Below are positions 48,521 through 60,213 of a DNA stretch of 64,000 nt, piece after piece. Source of the stretch: Panax quinquefolius. Lineage: Eukaryota; Streptophyta; Magnoliopsida; Apiales; Araliaceae. The stretch covers positions 399,501-463,500 of the forward strand of contig CM035164.1 in the NCBI GenBank assembly GCA_020205615.1, written 5' to 3'. The notes beneath the pieces are model-generated. The model did not search any database, was not told the origin of the DNA, and saw only the letters and a list, made by a program, of their open reading frames with translations. Position 1 is the stretch's first letter; each line of letters starts with the position of its first letter. A program made the position numbers and the translations under genes.

Positions 48521-48990
48521 GATCTTCTACTCAACGCGTCAACTACCACGCTCGCTTTTCCGGATGGTATCAATAGTGTGGTCGTAGTCTTTCAATAGCT
48601 CGAGCCAACGTCATTTGCGTCGAGTTCTTTTTTTAGTGAAGAAATATTTAAGGCTTTTATGGTCCGAATATATCTCCACTTTCTCCCATATAGATAATGC
48701 CTCCATATCTTTAATAATAAACGATCGGGCCGCTAACTCTAGATCACGAGTAGGATAATTCCTCTCATACTCTTTAAGTTGTCGCGAGGCATAAAGCTAT
48801 GACTTTCCCACGCTTGCATGAGAACAAATCCTAACCCTTTGCACTCAATCATCATTGAGATAACAAATCCATCCGAACCAGATGGTATTGTTAGAACAGT
48901 CTTAAAATAAGTCTCCTCTTAAGCTCTTGAAACTCATCTTGCATTCTTCGCTTCCAAACGAATTTTGTATCCTTTCGAGTTAGGCGAAGT
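48521..48990 (-). pseudogene. RNase H of family B element
   Basis: The minus strand shows the end of RNase H and the linker, with KASVVVDALSRRSY at about 48,510-48,560, where gypsy elements have N-x-V-A-D-A-L-S-R. The part upstream is in several frames. Confidence 0.75.
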
Positions 48991-49930
48991 TAATGGAGTA
49001 GCGATTCGAGAAAACCTTTCCACGAATCTCCGATAATAACCAAATTTAAGCCCAAAAGCTACGTGACTTCAACATCCACCAACTTCTGTTGCTCCCAACT
49101 TTGTATTGCTTCAATCTTCACGGATCAACAGATACTCCATGTTTTCGACACCACGTGCCCAAGGAATGCTACTTCCTCAAGCCGAACTCTCATTTCTTCA
49201 ATTTGGCATATAGTTTGTTTTCACGAAGCCTTTGGAGTACCAAATTTCAAATGGTGCTCATGATCTTCACGAACTTTTGGAATATATGAGGATGTCATCA
49301 ATAAAAACAACAACGAATCGATCCAAATATTCCTCAATACTCGGCCCATCATATCCATGAAAGCCACGGCGAAGATTAGTCATCCGAAAGACATGACTAA
49401 GAATTCATAATGCCCGCATCGAAGTTCTAAAGGCGCTTTGAATATCCTCGCCTAATCTTCACCGATGATATCCGAACGAAGATCGATCTTTGAAAAAATT
49501 GTGCCCTTTGCAATCGGTCAAACAGTCATCAATACGAGGTAGAGGATACCTATTCTTGATGGTGACATGGTTCAATTCACGATAATCAATACAAAGTCGC
49601 ATACTCCCGCTCTTTTTTCTTTACGAATAAAACAGAGCACCCCCCAGGAGATGTACTAGACGAATGAAACCGATGTCCAACAATTCCTCGTAGTTGGACC
49701 TTTAACTCCCGAAGTTCCATAGAGCCATTCGATATGGGGTTTTAGAAATGGGCTTTGTACCGTGTTCAAGATCAATAAAGAATTCAACTTCACGCCTAAG
49801 GGGTAGGCCGGGAAGTTCTTCAGAAATAAGTCGGAAAGTCAATAACAACGGAATATTATTCAAATTTGACGTGTCTTTATTCAAATCCATAACATGGGCT
49901 AAGAAAGCTTGACATCCGCTTTTCAATAAA
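48991..49930 (-). pseudogene. Reverse transcriptase of family B element
   Basis: The active-site motif F-I-D-D lies at 49,294-49,305 within [33 protein letters not shown] is at about 49,530-49,590. The RT entry region with PLRREVEFFIDLEHGTKPIS lies at 49,740-49,820. Key catalytic residues are preserved, but the frame is broken several times. Confidence 0.87.
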
Positions 49931-49947
49931 AACGAATAGCTTTATGA

Positions 49948-50349
49948 TTAGATATTACAATTGATTGATTTTAATGGTTTAGTTGCTTGAATTGCATAAC
50001 AAAGTTGTTTAGGAATATGAAACCTAACAACCTTACGAAAACAATCAATTTTGGCATGATGTGTAGTTAACCAATCAATCCCTAAAATCACATCAAAAGT
50101 AAGTATCTTTAAAGAGATAAGGTCAACAAGTAAGGTGATGGTGCCAACTTGAATCAAACAAGATTTATAAACAGTGGATGTGATGAAAGTTTCTCCTAAC
50201 GGAGTTTCCACAGATAGGTCAAAGTCTAATTTCTCCGGAGTCAAGTTTAAACGTTGAGCACAAGCAGGAGAGATAAATGAATGAGTAAGCCCCAGATCAA
50301 GTAAGGTATAAACTTCGCAAGAATTTATAAATAGCTTACCCGTGATCAC
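49948..50349 (-). pseudogene. Protease of family B element, active site altered
   Basis: A 133-codon open stretch carries LLDLGLTHSFISPACAQRL, matching the gypsy protease L-L-D-S-G-A-T-H-S-F-I. The Asp is present but the Ser/Thr after it is Leu. Further on, GIDWLTTHHAKIDC is the expected flap-proximal G-x-D-W-L motif. Confidence 0.87.
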
Positions 50350-51450
50350 CTCGTTTGGGTTCCTCGCATTTTTACCAACACTACAAAAGCTCTTCCCGAA
50401 ACCGCTTGACTTTGACTTTTTCCGGGATGATCTTTTGAGTCACCGTCCCCATCGAACTAGGTTTCGCTCTGAAGACAATCTTGAGCGATATGTCCTTCCT
50501 TTCCACAATTATAACATACCTTGAATAGGTTGTGGAAAGTTTGACTCGATATGTCCTCTTTCCAAATTTATAAGATACGACCGGTGGTCGTTTCTCCTCC
50601 TTAGAACCGATTCTTTGCGCAAGACTGCTGCTCTTCACATGGTCGCTTGTTAAATCTCCTCTTTTAAAATCTCCTTCCGACTCGCTTCTTCTTTTTCATG
50701 GCCATGATTACCACCAGTAGTGGTTACCATTTTGTCCGCTCTTTTTTTTCTCACGTGGTTATTGTTGTTTTGTTGACTACCATCTCCCAGATGATCCTCG
50801 TTGTGGTCCTCAACCGACTCAGTACTCAAGTATCACGCCTAATAATTGAGCCCTCACTTACAACATCCTAATAGAGAGAAAATTTATGAGAAATGAGATA
50901 TCGACGACGCCGGGTTTCAAACCTCTAAGAAACATCCGCGTATATCGCTCCTCATTATCCACCAAATGAGGTGCAAACCTAGATAACTCTGCAAACTTTG
51001 CCTCGTCATCGAGACACCGCCATTGTTGTTCTCTCCCGCCTAGAATATCTTGGTAATTTGCTTGACCCATGTTTCCGCCATAATCGGATCCGCTTTCCCT
51101 TAAATTCGTGGTCCCAACTCTTTGAATCGCTTGGCAAAGGATAACCCATGAATTGCTATCATTTCCTCCTCAGATTTTGAACACGAGTCTCCTCGTCGAT
51201 TTTTGCATGAACTGCAAAAGCTTCTAAACATCCCTCGCTCATCATCTCGCCTGTGTGTGTTGTTCACAGGAGGAACATTGCCACTGTTGCACGCTCTCCT
51301 CGTTGGTGAGTACAGCGCTCTCCACTGGCCTCATTTTCATTGTTAATATTCTCAATCGACATTCTCAAATCATCGCCATAAAACAAGGGTTAATTAAGAA
51401 ATCAATATATCACATAATATCCCTATATACCGACCAACTAACAAATAAGC
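50350..51450 (-). pseudogene. Gag of family B element with CCHC knuckle
   Basis: A zinc knuckle C-Y-N-C-G-K-E-G-H-I-A-Q-D-C is at 50,475-50,516. The gag core with DDEAKFAELSRFAP and RYTRMFLRGLKP lies at 50,900-51,010. Nucleic-acid binding and particle assembly are the family roles; this copy is broken. Confidence 0.82.
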
Positions 51451-51527
51451 TTAGGTAAGACACACTAGCGAAGAATTTACTCGCCTTTCCCTCCTAGTTC
51501 TATTCCCCGATCTCCGCCAGAGATCAT

Positions 51528-51548
51528 ATCCCTAAGCTCGATACCAAT
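51528..51548 (-). other. Primer-binding site with 2-base gap
   Basis: The minus strand reads TTGGTATCGAGCTTAGGG next to the 5' LTR, missing AG relative to the tRNA-Met complement TGGTATCAGAGC. Confidence 0.65.
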
Positions 51549-54141
51549 TGCGACGCCCCCAAAATAGGTATACATCACCCATTCGAGGTTGTCAATACAT
51601 GGTATGTAAAACAACTACAACTTTATTATTACAACATATAAACCGTGAGTTTAAATACGAGATATTGCCATCTGATAATATCCACACGCAAATAAATCCC
51701 CATCATAATTATTGATACATTATTTTACAAAATGGTGAGGACTACTAAACAACTCTTTCTAGAACCTTCATTCCATACCCCCGCTAAGACTCGCTACATT
51801 CTCGCCTCCCGAGAAGAAAAAATGAAACAACAAGGAAAAGGGTGAGCTCAACTAGCCCAAAGAAAGAATATTATGATTAAGATAATATACAACAAATTAT
51901 CGTTAGTCTTCAACAGGGAAAAATCTAATAGAATACAATAGACAACAAGTTTTAAATCAATATTCGCAGTTGAAATAATAATTCATTAGAAGAGTTAAGT
52001 AGAGAATGCAAACTACTATCTTCTATATATGAATTTAAAAGTTCATCGCCTATCTTTTATCCCCGTAACATCAATTAATATACATCTGAATCAAATATTC
52101 ATCTTTGCACTACAGGCCAAAGATATTCATCAGTTGGTCATGTTCATCTAAACACCTGTTCATCTTTGCACTACGGGCCAAAGATATTCATCAGAAATCA
52201 TTCATCTTTGCACTACAGGCCAAAGATATTCAATAATATCATCATTTAAACCGAGGATGATGAAAATATTTTTAAAGAAACGAATCCAGGTGAAACAAAA
52301 TGACAAGGATTAAGGATTAAGGATTCGTACTTTTGTTTTATCCACGTCCAAAAATACCTCAAAAATAATCATAGTGGTGTAAAATTCAAGAATGATCAAA
52401 ACATGGATACAATCAAAGCTAGTATCCGTAATAGATATTTTGGACGAAAAGAAAAATTTTTATTTTTTTTCATGAATAAAGGTCGATATCGTGAATAAGG
52501 CCGTATACGTGAATAAGAATCTCGACACACCAAAAGTTCCAAATTTGATAAAAACTTCAGATCAATATTTCAACATAATGATATTGAAGAAATAATATCA
52601 TTACGAAAAAAAATAATATCCCTTACCTCGAAAGATCGAGATTTCAGATGAAACACCTGATATATGGCTATGACTTGAACTTGCACCAGATAAAGCAATA
52701 CTCAAAGTATACTCAAAATACTCACAAGAATACGCCGATAATATAGAGAGAGAAAACTTCAGTTTACGTGTGATTTTCAATTCTAACCCAAGACCCTATT
52801 TATAGAAATTCTTAGAACACCAAAGCGTAAAATTTAATAAAATAATAATAAATTTATATAAATCATACGCAAACTTGGAAATTCTGATTTCAAAGATATT
52901 TTTCAACACATGTGCCCACCAACCAACCACAAAAAAAACGTTTTTGTTATTTTAAACAATTAAAACTTCCAAAATCAATTATTTAGAACTCCAAACTTCA
53001 ATAATTCACAATAAATAGCCCTTTTGTCGAAAAATTCGAAAGTCGCAACTTTTTATAGGAAATTCAATTCTCTACAACTTTGCGTAAGAAAGTTTTTCCA
53101 AATTCCAAATAAAAATTGACCAAAATCCACAAACCAAGCGATTTTACAAGTTATAATCAAATTTCGCATAATAAATGGGGTCCACCGAGCATGTTTAACA
53201 TGTTTTAAACATTTATTGCAACAAAAATACTCTTCCTCCTCAGATATACTCATATATCCCACATTCGTTGTAAAAATATCACCATTATTATATTACTAAA
53301 ATATAATAATATATTTAAATGAATTATTTTATCGTAAAAAGATAAAATTTCAATTTTCAACAATTGTCACATTAAAATTTTCTCCATCTATATCCACATA
53401 AAAATCAATATTTTCCTCATCATATGAATCAATAATTAATTATTCACAAATAATATTACGTAATCACAATATCGACAACCGTGCGCCTCCAGAAAAAAGG
53501 GGGCTTCCAATAAGAATTTCTCCTTCATGGCGTGCAATTAGGTGATCAAACCTCTCCTTAGACAAAACTTTCTAGACATTGCTAATAATGTTATCTAATA
53601 ATATTATTCAGATAATATGAATTATTGCTTCGATAATGAAAAATACTATGTAATGACAATTATCAAACAACAATGAATATAAAATATCAACGCAAAGAAT
53701 TATTAAATCAATAAAATATCAATGAAGAATTACCGTAACCATTATTGAGTAGTGCATTCTTACGTAAGAATCAATAATTGGTGCAATACTGCAAAGCTTC
53801 TTGTGTTTTAACCACCGAGTATTTTAACAAAGATTAATTGTGAATAACTACGTCATGTTATTTTTAAACAACTTATATTTGTCTTTTTCTTCATCCAATC
53901 GCTTTCCGTTATGGGGCCCACAAAAGACTGCGCCGTCCTACGAATATTCCCCGACAGCAAGAATATTCCACGACCAAACGAATATTCCCCACAATGATGA
54001 ATATTTTATAACCAAATATTATTTTGAAATATTTGCGTATTTTACCCCTCACTATCCACATTAATCAAATCAACCCTTACTATTTCAAAATAATAAATAG
54101 AGAAAATTAAATTTCATTTATTAATAATTTGGGGTCTTACA
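51549..54141 (-). repeat. 5' LTR, family B, shared with a second unit
   Basis: It starts TGCGACGCCCCC, ends GGGGTCTTACA and is 2,593 bp long. Unlike a normal 5' LTR it is followed by a polypurine tract and pol tail, so it also serves as the 3' LTR of a second unit. A TATA box lies at 52,796-52,805. Three CATCTTTGCACTAC modules lie at 52,095-52,230. Confidence 0.88.
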
Positions 54142-54370
54142 ACCTCCCCTCCTTATAAAATTTCGTCCTCGAAATTGACGTGACGATACTGGTGTTTTCA
54201 AAAGGTGAGGATACCTCGCTTTCATTTCCGCTTTCCAATTTTCGGTCATTTCTCTATAAGCATGATTCCTCCACAAAACTTTAACTTGTGGTATGACCTT
54301 TCAAGGTGTAGGACATGCTCCTTCCTATCCAAGATCTTGACAGGTACCTCCTCATACGTTAAGTCTTCAT
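54142..54370 (-). pseudogene. Second chromodomain end, cut by viral insertion
   Basis: This is the same chromodomain tail sequence as 44,168-44,341 plus 47,156-47,205, but without the solo LTR. It ends abruptly after CATACGTTAAGTCTTCAT at 54,370, where plus-strand viral sequence starts. Confidence 0.82.
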
Positions 54371-54383
54371 TGGTATCAAAGCC
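54371..54383 (+). other. Viral primer-binding site (tRNA-Met)
   Basis: TGGTATCAAAGCC differs by one base from TGGTATCAGAGCC, the primer site used by caulimovirids for minus-strand DNA synthesis, and is the first viral sequence after the junction. Confidence 0.8.
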
Positions 54384-54451
54384 AGTTAAGTTTATTGACA
54401 TATTAATGAATATATTACTTTTAAATTATGCATATATGATCACTTTGAAAA

Positions 54452-55110
54452 ATGACCGATTTTTCCACCTCATCTCAGAATAACAAGAGCTAATACTTCA
54501 CTTCTACTTTTTGGAAGCAATCGAACTTATTGCTTACCGTGATGTTAAGGAAGCCCTTGACAAATGGACCCTTCCTAAAATCAAACCGTAAACTATTTAT
54601 AAAATTGGAACTTTTGATTTTATCAAGAAAAAGAATTATTAAAACCTTTGAACATGTTGTTCCTCTACGAATAATGATGAAATATTATATTTATCGTATG
54701 TTGAAGATTTATATCCCTTTTGCAAAAATATAAATATGTTCATATAGGACTTGTCCAAGTAGCTTTTAAACCTTTGACTTTACTTGGTCAAAATACCAGT
54801 ATTCAATGCACACTTAGAGATGGTAGGTGTCTCAACTGGAAAGCCTCCCTTATGGGTGCTATTGAAACTAGTCTTGTTCATGGACCAGCTTTATTTTAAT
54901 ATTTATCCGAACTTAAGAGTTGCTTTAACTGATAATAATTTGTCAAAAGTTTTAGAAATGAGAATTATATCTCATGGCTATGAGTATCTACCAAGATCTC
55001 CTCCTTTTGCCATATTATTCCGTAATCATCTTAAAGTGTTAACTACTTTAAATCCCTATATCAGAAAACAAAGCCAACAAGGACATATCGTCTGGTGACA
55101 CTAATCTTTT
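54452..55110 (+). pseudogene. 30K-type movement protein remnant
   Basis: This is a member of the 30K movement-protein superfamily, which in living relatives opens plasmodesmata for virus spread. Recognisable pieces are the HIGLVQVAFKPLT-like strand at about 54,740-54,780, a conserved Asp in the LRDGR string just after it, and SHGYEYLPRSPPFAILF at 54,970-55,020. An ATG at 54,452 about 70 bases after the primer site may be the old polyprotein start; a stop follows 13 codons later. The frame changes at least three times. Confidence 0.78.
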
Positions 55111-56650
55111 AGCGATCAAGTGGCTATTCCTGAGAATGATCCCATGGGAAGAAATAACTTTCCCAAAGCAATGGCGACATTAACGCTGCTCCAACCGCAC
55201 CTATAATTAGACAATCCATTGAAGATGTTGTCCAAACCAAGAATGGAAATGTTTATTTAGAATTTCAAAGACCTTTTACCCGGCTTTAGGTTTATTAATA
55301 ATGTTCCTTATAATATCGATCTCCCGAATCTTCTGTATACCGTGGTTCCGACCCCTTAGAATCTATTTTTCAAGAGTCTAAGAATCCTGTGAATGAGTCT
55401 CACAAAAAATGAAGACTTAATCGAGGAATTCATATTTCAAAATCAAATACCTTATGGTATATATGAAACAAATACTCCAAATGTAAGACCTTATAGTCCA
55501 ACTGCTAGTGATATGAATTTTGAATGTTAATGGATTTTTCTCCAAAAAGTAAAATTCGTCAAATATTTAAACCAGAGTTCATGCAGGATAAATACCAGAA
55601 TTTTAGAAATTGGTATTTCAAGAATCATAATAATGATAAATTAGCAGAAATAAAATCTGATTTTTATACTTATCTGAACAAGAACCAATGTATTTTATCA
55701 TTTGTTAAATGGTATTATGATTTTGCTTCTAAATCAAACCTTTACAATGAAAGTCAACTAAATGTGTTGACGGGAATCCAAAAGGACTGGATTACCACTA
55801 ATGGTAGTGTTATCCAATCTATACATCCACCTCCTAAGTCCTCGAACTTAGCTCGTGAAATGAAAACCAAAACCTTTAGTTATTAATCCGTATGTTGATA
55901 TTACTGATATATCCCGTCAACATGAAGATGTTAAAATAAAAGACATTTTACCCTTGTCTAAACAGAATAATTATACTAATTTATTCCTTCAAACTGTAGG
56001 AAAACAATTAACCGGGATAAGAACAAATTCATCATATTAATGATAATTGTCAAGTTACTCCTCGTAAGCTTGATCTTCAACCCAGAACTTAAAACCACCC
56101 TTAGAAGTTAGTAATTTTAAAATGAAATCTTCTAAATCCGATAATGAGTTCATTGATAATCTTTTAAATAAAATGAAAGATTTAAACCTTACTCTCGCCT
56201 CCACGCCCCGAGATCAATATGATGTTCGGGCCGTACTCTTCACAAACCAAGAATGCTAATATCGATAATGAAGAAGATTCCATTCTTTTTCTCCCATTAA
56301 TATTTTGGAAATCCAAAATAATTTACAGAAATGCAAAATATTAATAAAACTACTTACAAAAAAAACCCATAAATCGTGATGGCTTTATCTCGGACCTAGT
56401 AGGTATTATTACCCTGCACCTACTCTCGATATTCTCGTATGAAGAAGACTTTCTTCATTCTCAAAAGTCTTACCATGGAAAAACCAATTATGAATGGAAT
56501 ATTGATGGCAAGACCGAATATCAATATTCAAACCATCCATCATATCATGATGTATGCGATCGTCTGTAAAATGTAATGATAATATCGATCACCAGATCTG
56601 CTGCTTTCTTAGTTAATGGCTTCACCCAAGATCCTTAAAGGATGGTGGGA
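55111..56650 (+). pseudogene. Region between movement and coat protein
   Basis: The longest open stretch (55,524-55,886, 120 codons) is charged and contains FKPEFMQDKYQNFRNWYF, similar in style to the same region of petuvirus-like polyproteins. Its function is not known to me. The rest is in fragments. Confidence 0.55.
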
Positions 56651-57480
56651 TAATATGCTAAATGATAAACAGAGAATGTAAGTTCTTCAAGCCTATAAAG
56701 AAGAAATTGATTCTCATTATTGAACTTCTAACCGTGGAAGGAAGACGCTTGTTACACCTTAGTTCAAGCAGCCCTCCACCATTTTGTTGGACCGGACTTA
56801 TGAATACCGATAGAGTAGAGAACTTTTACGAACCTTCGATGCCCCTCCTCGACCCATTTTAGATGGTATAAGGATGTCTTTCTCGTGAAGGTCATGCAAA
56901 GGGCAGATGCTAACAGTGAACATTGGAAGGCCAAATTTATTGATGGCCTCCCTACTTTCTTTGCTGAAAAAGTCCGTAAAAAATTAAGAGATAAACATGA
57001 TCGCATTTAGTATCCCTTATGACCAAGATTCTTATGGCCATCTTATTTCAAAGAATTATCAAGAAGGATTATCGTTATGTAATGATATGAAACTCCAACA
57101 ATTAATGAAACAACATAATCTCACTAAAAGATATGAGATAGAGAAATTTTGTGACCAATTCTCTTATGATACAAAATTACAAAGATCCCAATAAGGCTAA
57201 AAACAACAGAGTTCAAGCACTCTAGACCTTCATCAAGACATTCTTCTAAGAAATCTAAGAACAAAACCCCCAAAAAACCACTAAGAAAAGAAGGAACAAT
57301 AGTAAAAAGATAAATCTAAAGTCCAAAGTTATAAATGTGGTAAACCAGACATTTTGCTAATAAATGTAAATCAAAATTGAAACAGAACCGAATGAAATGT
57401 CCTCAAGAAGACATTCAACAAAAAATTTTAATTGTTTATCCAAAGAATGATTCGTAATCAAGTGCAGAGGAAGACTTGGC
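56651..57480 (+). pseudogene. Coat-protein zone with zinc knuckle
   Basis: Fragments in alternating frames (56,662-57,195) resemble the caulimovirid coat-protein core, with the SEHWKAKFIDGLPTFFAEK string at about 56,915-56,972. It is followed by a Lys-rich segment and a broken CCHC knuckle (YKCGKPD... near 57,330-57,375), which in relatives binds the viral RNA. Confidence 0.65.
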
Positions 57481-58030
57481 GAAATCTATTCTCGAATCTG
57501 GCGATAATTCTGCTAAGGATCAATGTCAAGCTTGTACTATTAAAAATAACTCATGTCTGACTATCGTGAAGTCGACTATTGAAAGCCATTGTTGAAATGA
57601 ATGGTTTAGATATTGGAGGACCCAAAGATCAATGTCCTAACAGTAAACCCAAAAGTCCCTTCTCGACTTAGCGGATCATATCAAAGATCCGTAAATTAAA
57701 ATTAAAGTTTTTGGAAGCTTCGTTATAAAAACCAAAAAATGTAAGAAATTCTTCCCATGTAACAATATAAAGCGAGAGAAGTCGTGAAACGTGTTCAAAA
57801 TGTTTCTACTATCGAAAAGCCTACTACTATCCAGACCTTAAGAGTGATATTAATATTCTTCAAATCCAAATAAAGCAATTACGTAATAATAATGTTATTA
57901 TTTTCCAAGACTTAAAAAATATTAAAGAATAATTAATTCATAAACAGGATAATAATATAGAATCCTCTAAGACCAATCTTCCGATAAATTAGAATCTTCC
58001 AACAATATTTAATGCTTATGAATCAAGTAA
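57481..58030 (+). pseudogene. Spacer between coat zone and protease
   Basis: This is fragmented polyprotein sequence with no motif I recognise. It is Lys/Asn-rich, like the flanking parts of the element. Confidence 0.4.
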
Positions 58031-58400
58031 TCTTTCAAAAATGGTATATCGTAATTACTTTTGTTATTAAACCGTATTTTATTATTAAAGATGTCATTGC
58101 CTTGTAGATAGTGGTGTGCCGACATGAATCAGTATCCGAAAGGGTTAATTCTACTAAATACTTCCGTAAAACCACTCAATCTTTAACCAAAGGCAAGTGG
58201 AAACACTATGAATATTAAATACAAGATACCAAGCCCTAATCTATAATCAAGGTTTATGTTTACCTACTTTCTTTTTTGTCCTTATCCGTAATATGAATCA
58301 AAGTATCATATTAGGCACCCTGCTTATGTCTTTTAATGCCTATTTCAAAATCGATACTTTAGGAATTCATACCACTCTTAACACAATGTATATATTGTTT
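58031..58400 (+). pseudogene. Viral aspartic protease remnant
   Basis: The D-S-G active site is visible at about 58,107-58,115 in the L-V-D-S-G string, followed after a frameshift by the D-M-N zone. NQSIILGTL lies near 58,295-58,320. In relatives this enzyme cleaves the polyprotein. Confidence 0.68.
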
Positions 58401-58759
58401 TTGAATTCATAATGTAACCTTATATAAAAAGAGTTAAATCAAGTTAAACACATGATTTATTCTAAAGAAAAAGCAGATTAATTTTATTCAAAAAGAAATA
58501 AAATTTCTTACTACGTAACGTAGAATTTTACAACCTTCTTTACGGTGATAAGATAAAATTGATCTACAAGACTCTTCAAACCGAAATCAGAGTGATGTCC
58601 CAAATGCTTTCTCGGAACAGGGAAGAAGCATATTATTTCTCTTCCTATGTCCCTAATTACAATGAGAAAATATTCCTACTAAGTCTCGACTTTAGTCAAA
58701 TGAAAAGGAATATTTACTTTTTTACAAAACTAAAATTGAGTCCCTTAACCGTAAAAAAT

Positions 58760-59380
58760 TGATAAAACCTAGTACTTCTCCCCGAGTTGTATGCGACTTT
58801 TTATGTCAATAAAAATTCAAAATTGAACGAGAACTCCTAGACTTGTTATTAATTATAAACCGCTTAATGAAGCCCTTCAATGGATTAGATATCCAATCCC
58901 GAATAAAAGGACCTTCTTGATGACTTCATGATGCCACTATTTTCTCTAAATTTGACATGAAATCGAGATTTTGGCAAATACAATTAGAGAACAGGTACTT
59001 ATAAAAAACTTTTACAAAGATTCTTTCGGTCATTATGAATGGAATGTTCTTCCATTTGGTGTCAAAAATGGACCTTCGAATTCCATCATATCATGAATGA
59101 TATTTTTAATCCCTTTATTGAATTTATTATCTCATTATATTGATGATGTTTTAATTTTCTCTTCATCCATGTACCAACATATTAAACATTTAAATATTTT
59201 CAAAATGTTATCATAAAAATGGTTTGGTAGTTTACGCTTCTAAAATGAAACTTTTTCAAACTAAAATCGATTTCTTGACATAATATTTTCAATGGAACTA
59301 TAATTCCAATTGATAGATGTATCGAATTTGCATCTAAATTTCCAGACGAAATTAAAGGTATTAACCAACTGTAAAGATTT
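58760..59380 (+). pseudogene. Pararetroviral reverse transcriptase remnant
   Basis: The YIDDVLIFSS active-site motif lies at 59,136-59,165, with Y-I-D-D at 59,136-59,147. Upstream are RLVINYKPLN-like (about 58,830-58,865) and WIRYPIPN (about 58,880-58,905) strings. The catalytic Asp pair is kept, but frame breaks separate the motifs. Confidence 0.82.
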
Positions 59381-59920
59381 TTGGGAAATCTTAATTATAT
59401 TCGAAAAAATCCTTTACCTTGGACTAGTGAACATACTGAAGCAGTAATAAAAATCAAAACTAGGGTTAAACAGATACCTTGTCTTTCCCTACCTAATCCT
59501 GATTGGAAAAAGATTGTTCAAACTGATGCTTCTGACACAGGATATGGTGGGATTTTAAAGCAATTTAATCCTAACAGTAAAAGAGAAGATCTTGTCCGTT
59601 TTACTTCAGGAACTTGGAAAGGACCCTCTTTAAATTATCCTACTATAAAGAAGAAATGCCTTTCAATTGTTAAATGTGTTTTAAAATTTCAGGATGATCT
59701 TTTGAATCAAAGATTTTTAATCCGAAGTTGATTGCTTCAATTTAAAAATGAGATATTTAAAAAGATGTTCGAATTTAGCATCTAAACAGATATTTGCAAC
59801 TTTGGCAGTAGTACTTTATCCGTCAGATTGACTTTGATATTGAATATATCAAAGGAAAACATAATTCTTTACCGATTTTCTAACCCGAGAATATTTGCAG
59901 AATGACCAAGAGAGGTTGCG
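59381..59920 (+). pseudogene. Pararetroviral RNase H remnant
   Basis: The clearest open stretch (59,381-59,731) includes the end of RT and the RNase H start TDASDTGYGGIL. The position where relatives have the catalytic Glu reads Lys (NYPTIKKKC). The next Asp follows a frameshift at about 59,728, and the terminal DFDIEYIKG and LTREYLQ strings lie at 59,830-59,905. The catalytic set is therefore incomplete. Confidence 0.8.
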
Positions 59921-60213
59921 GCATGATCGAGTGAGTAGAAGCGAGAGCTAATTTGTACTATACTGTAATTCCGATCCTTAAATACTCAATCCAAAGATTT
60001 CTTGGGCTTCTTCTAGCCAACCAATAGTAAAGGATGTTCTCCTATTACCCTAACAAGACATTCCCATCAAAATACTAAGAAACAGATTGATCATCGAATG
60101 TAATGATGAGAAATGGATGAAAGATCCATGGAGATAAAGAGACGTTATTTAACGACTCAACAGCTTCTCCCCTGCTTCAATCAAGATCGCTATGTTTATG
60201 AAAGCAAATTATC
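59921..60213 (+). pseudogene. Viral sequence after RNase H, truncated
   Basis: Coding-like sequence continues in shifting frames (NPKISWASSSQP, near 59,990-60,025) up to the LTR edge. It would be the start of the region beyond RNase H in the original virus. Confidence 0.5.

Larger units (their letters stand above)
41599..54141 (-). mobile_element. Family B Tekay/Del-like chromovirus, nearly full length
   Basis: It has a 3' LTR at 41,599-44,167, an internal region at 44,168-51,548 (interrupted by a solo LTR at 44,342-47,155) and a 5' LTR at 51,549-54,141. In minus-strand order it holds gag with a CCHC knuckle, protease, reverse transcriptase, RNase H, integrase and chromodomain. All are broken by frameshifts. 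The two LTRs share variants absent from the other family B copies (for example ATACGAGATATTGCCATCTG), supporting a common origin. No duplication follows the 5' LTR; another internal region begins there instead. Confidence 0.87.
54371..60213 (+). mobile_element. Endogenous pararetrovirus, Petuvirus/Florendovirus-like
   Basis: This is a degenerate caulimovirid genome segment of 5.84 kb on the plus strand, opposite to the surrounding gypsy elements. In order it holds a tRNA-Met primer-binding site, movement protein, an intermediate region, the coat-protein zone with zinc knuckle, aspartic protease, reverse transcriptase and RNase H, as in genera with one large polyprotein. There are many frameshifts and stops, so it is not functional. 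It has no LTR and no integrase. The right end is cut by an LTR at 60,214. I assign it to Petuvirus or Florendovirus by gene order and RNase H tail; a phylogeny would be needed to choose. Confidence 0.85.

Noticed and set aside
54371..54383. TGGTATCAAAGCC as the primer site of an LTR retrotransposon
   Set aside because: No LTR edge precedes it, and the sequence that follows encodes a movement protein, not gag.
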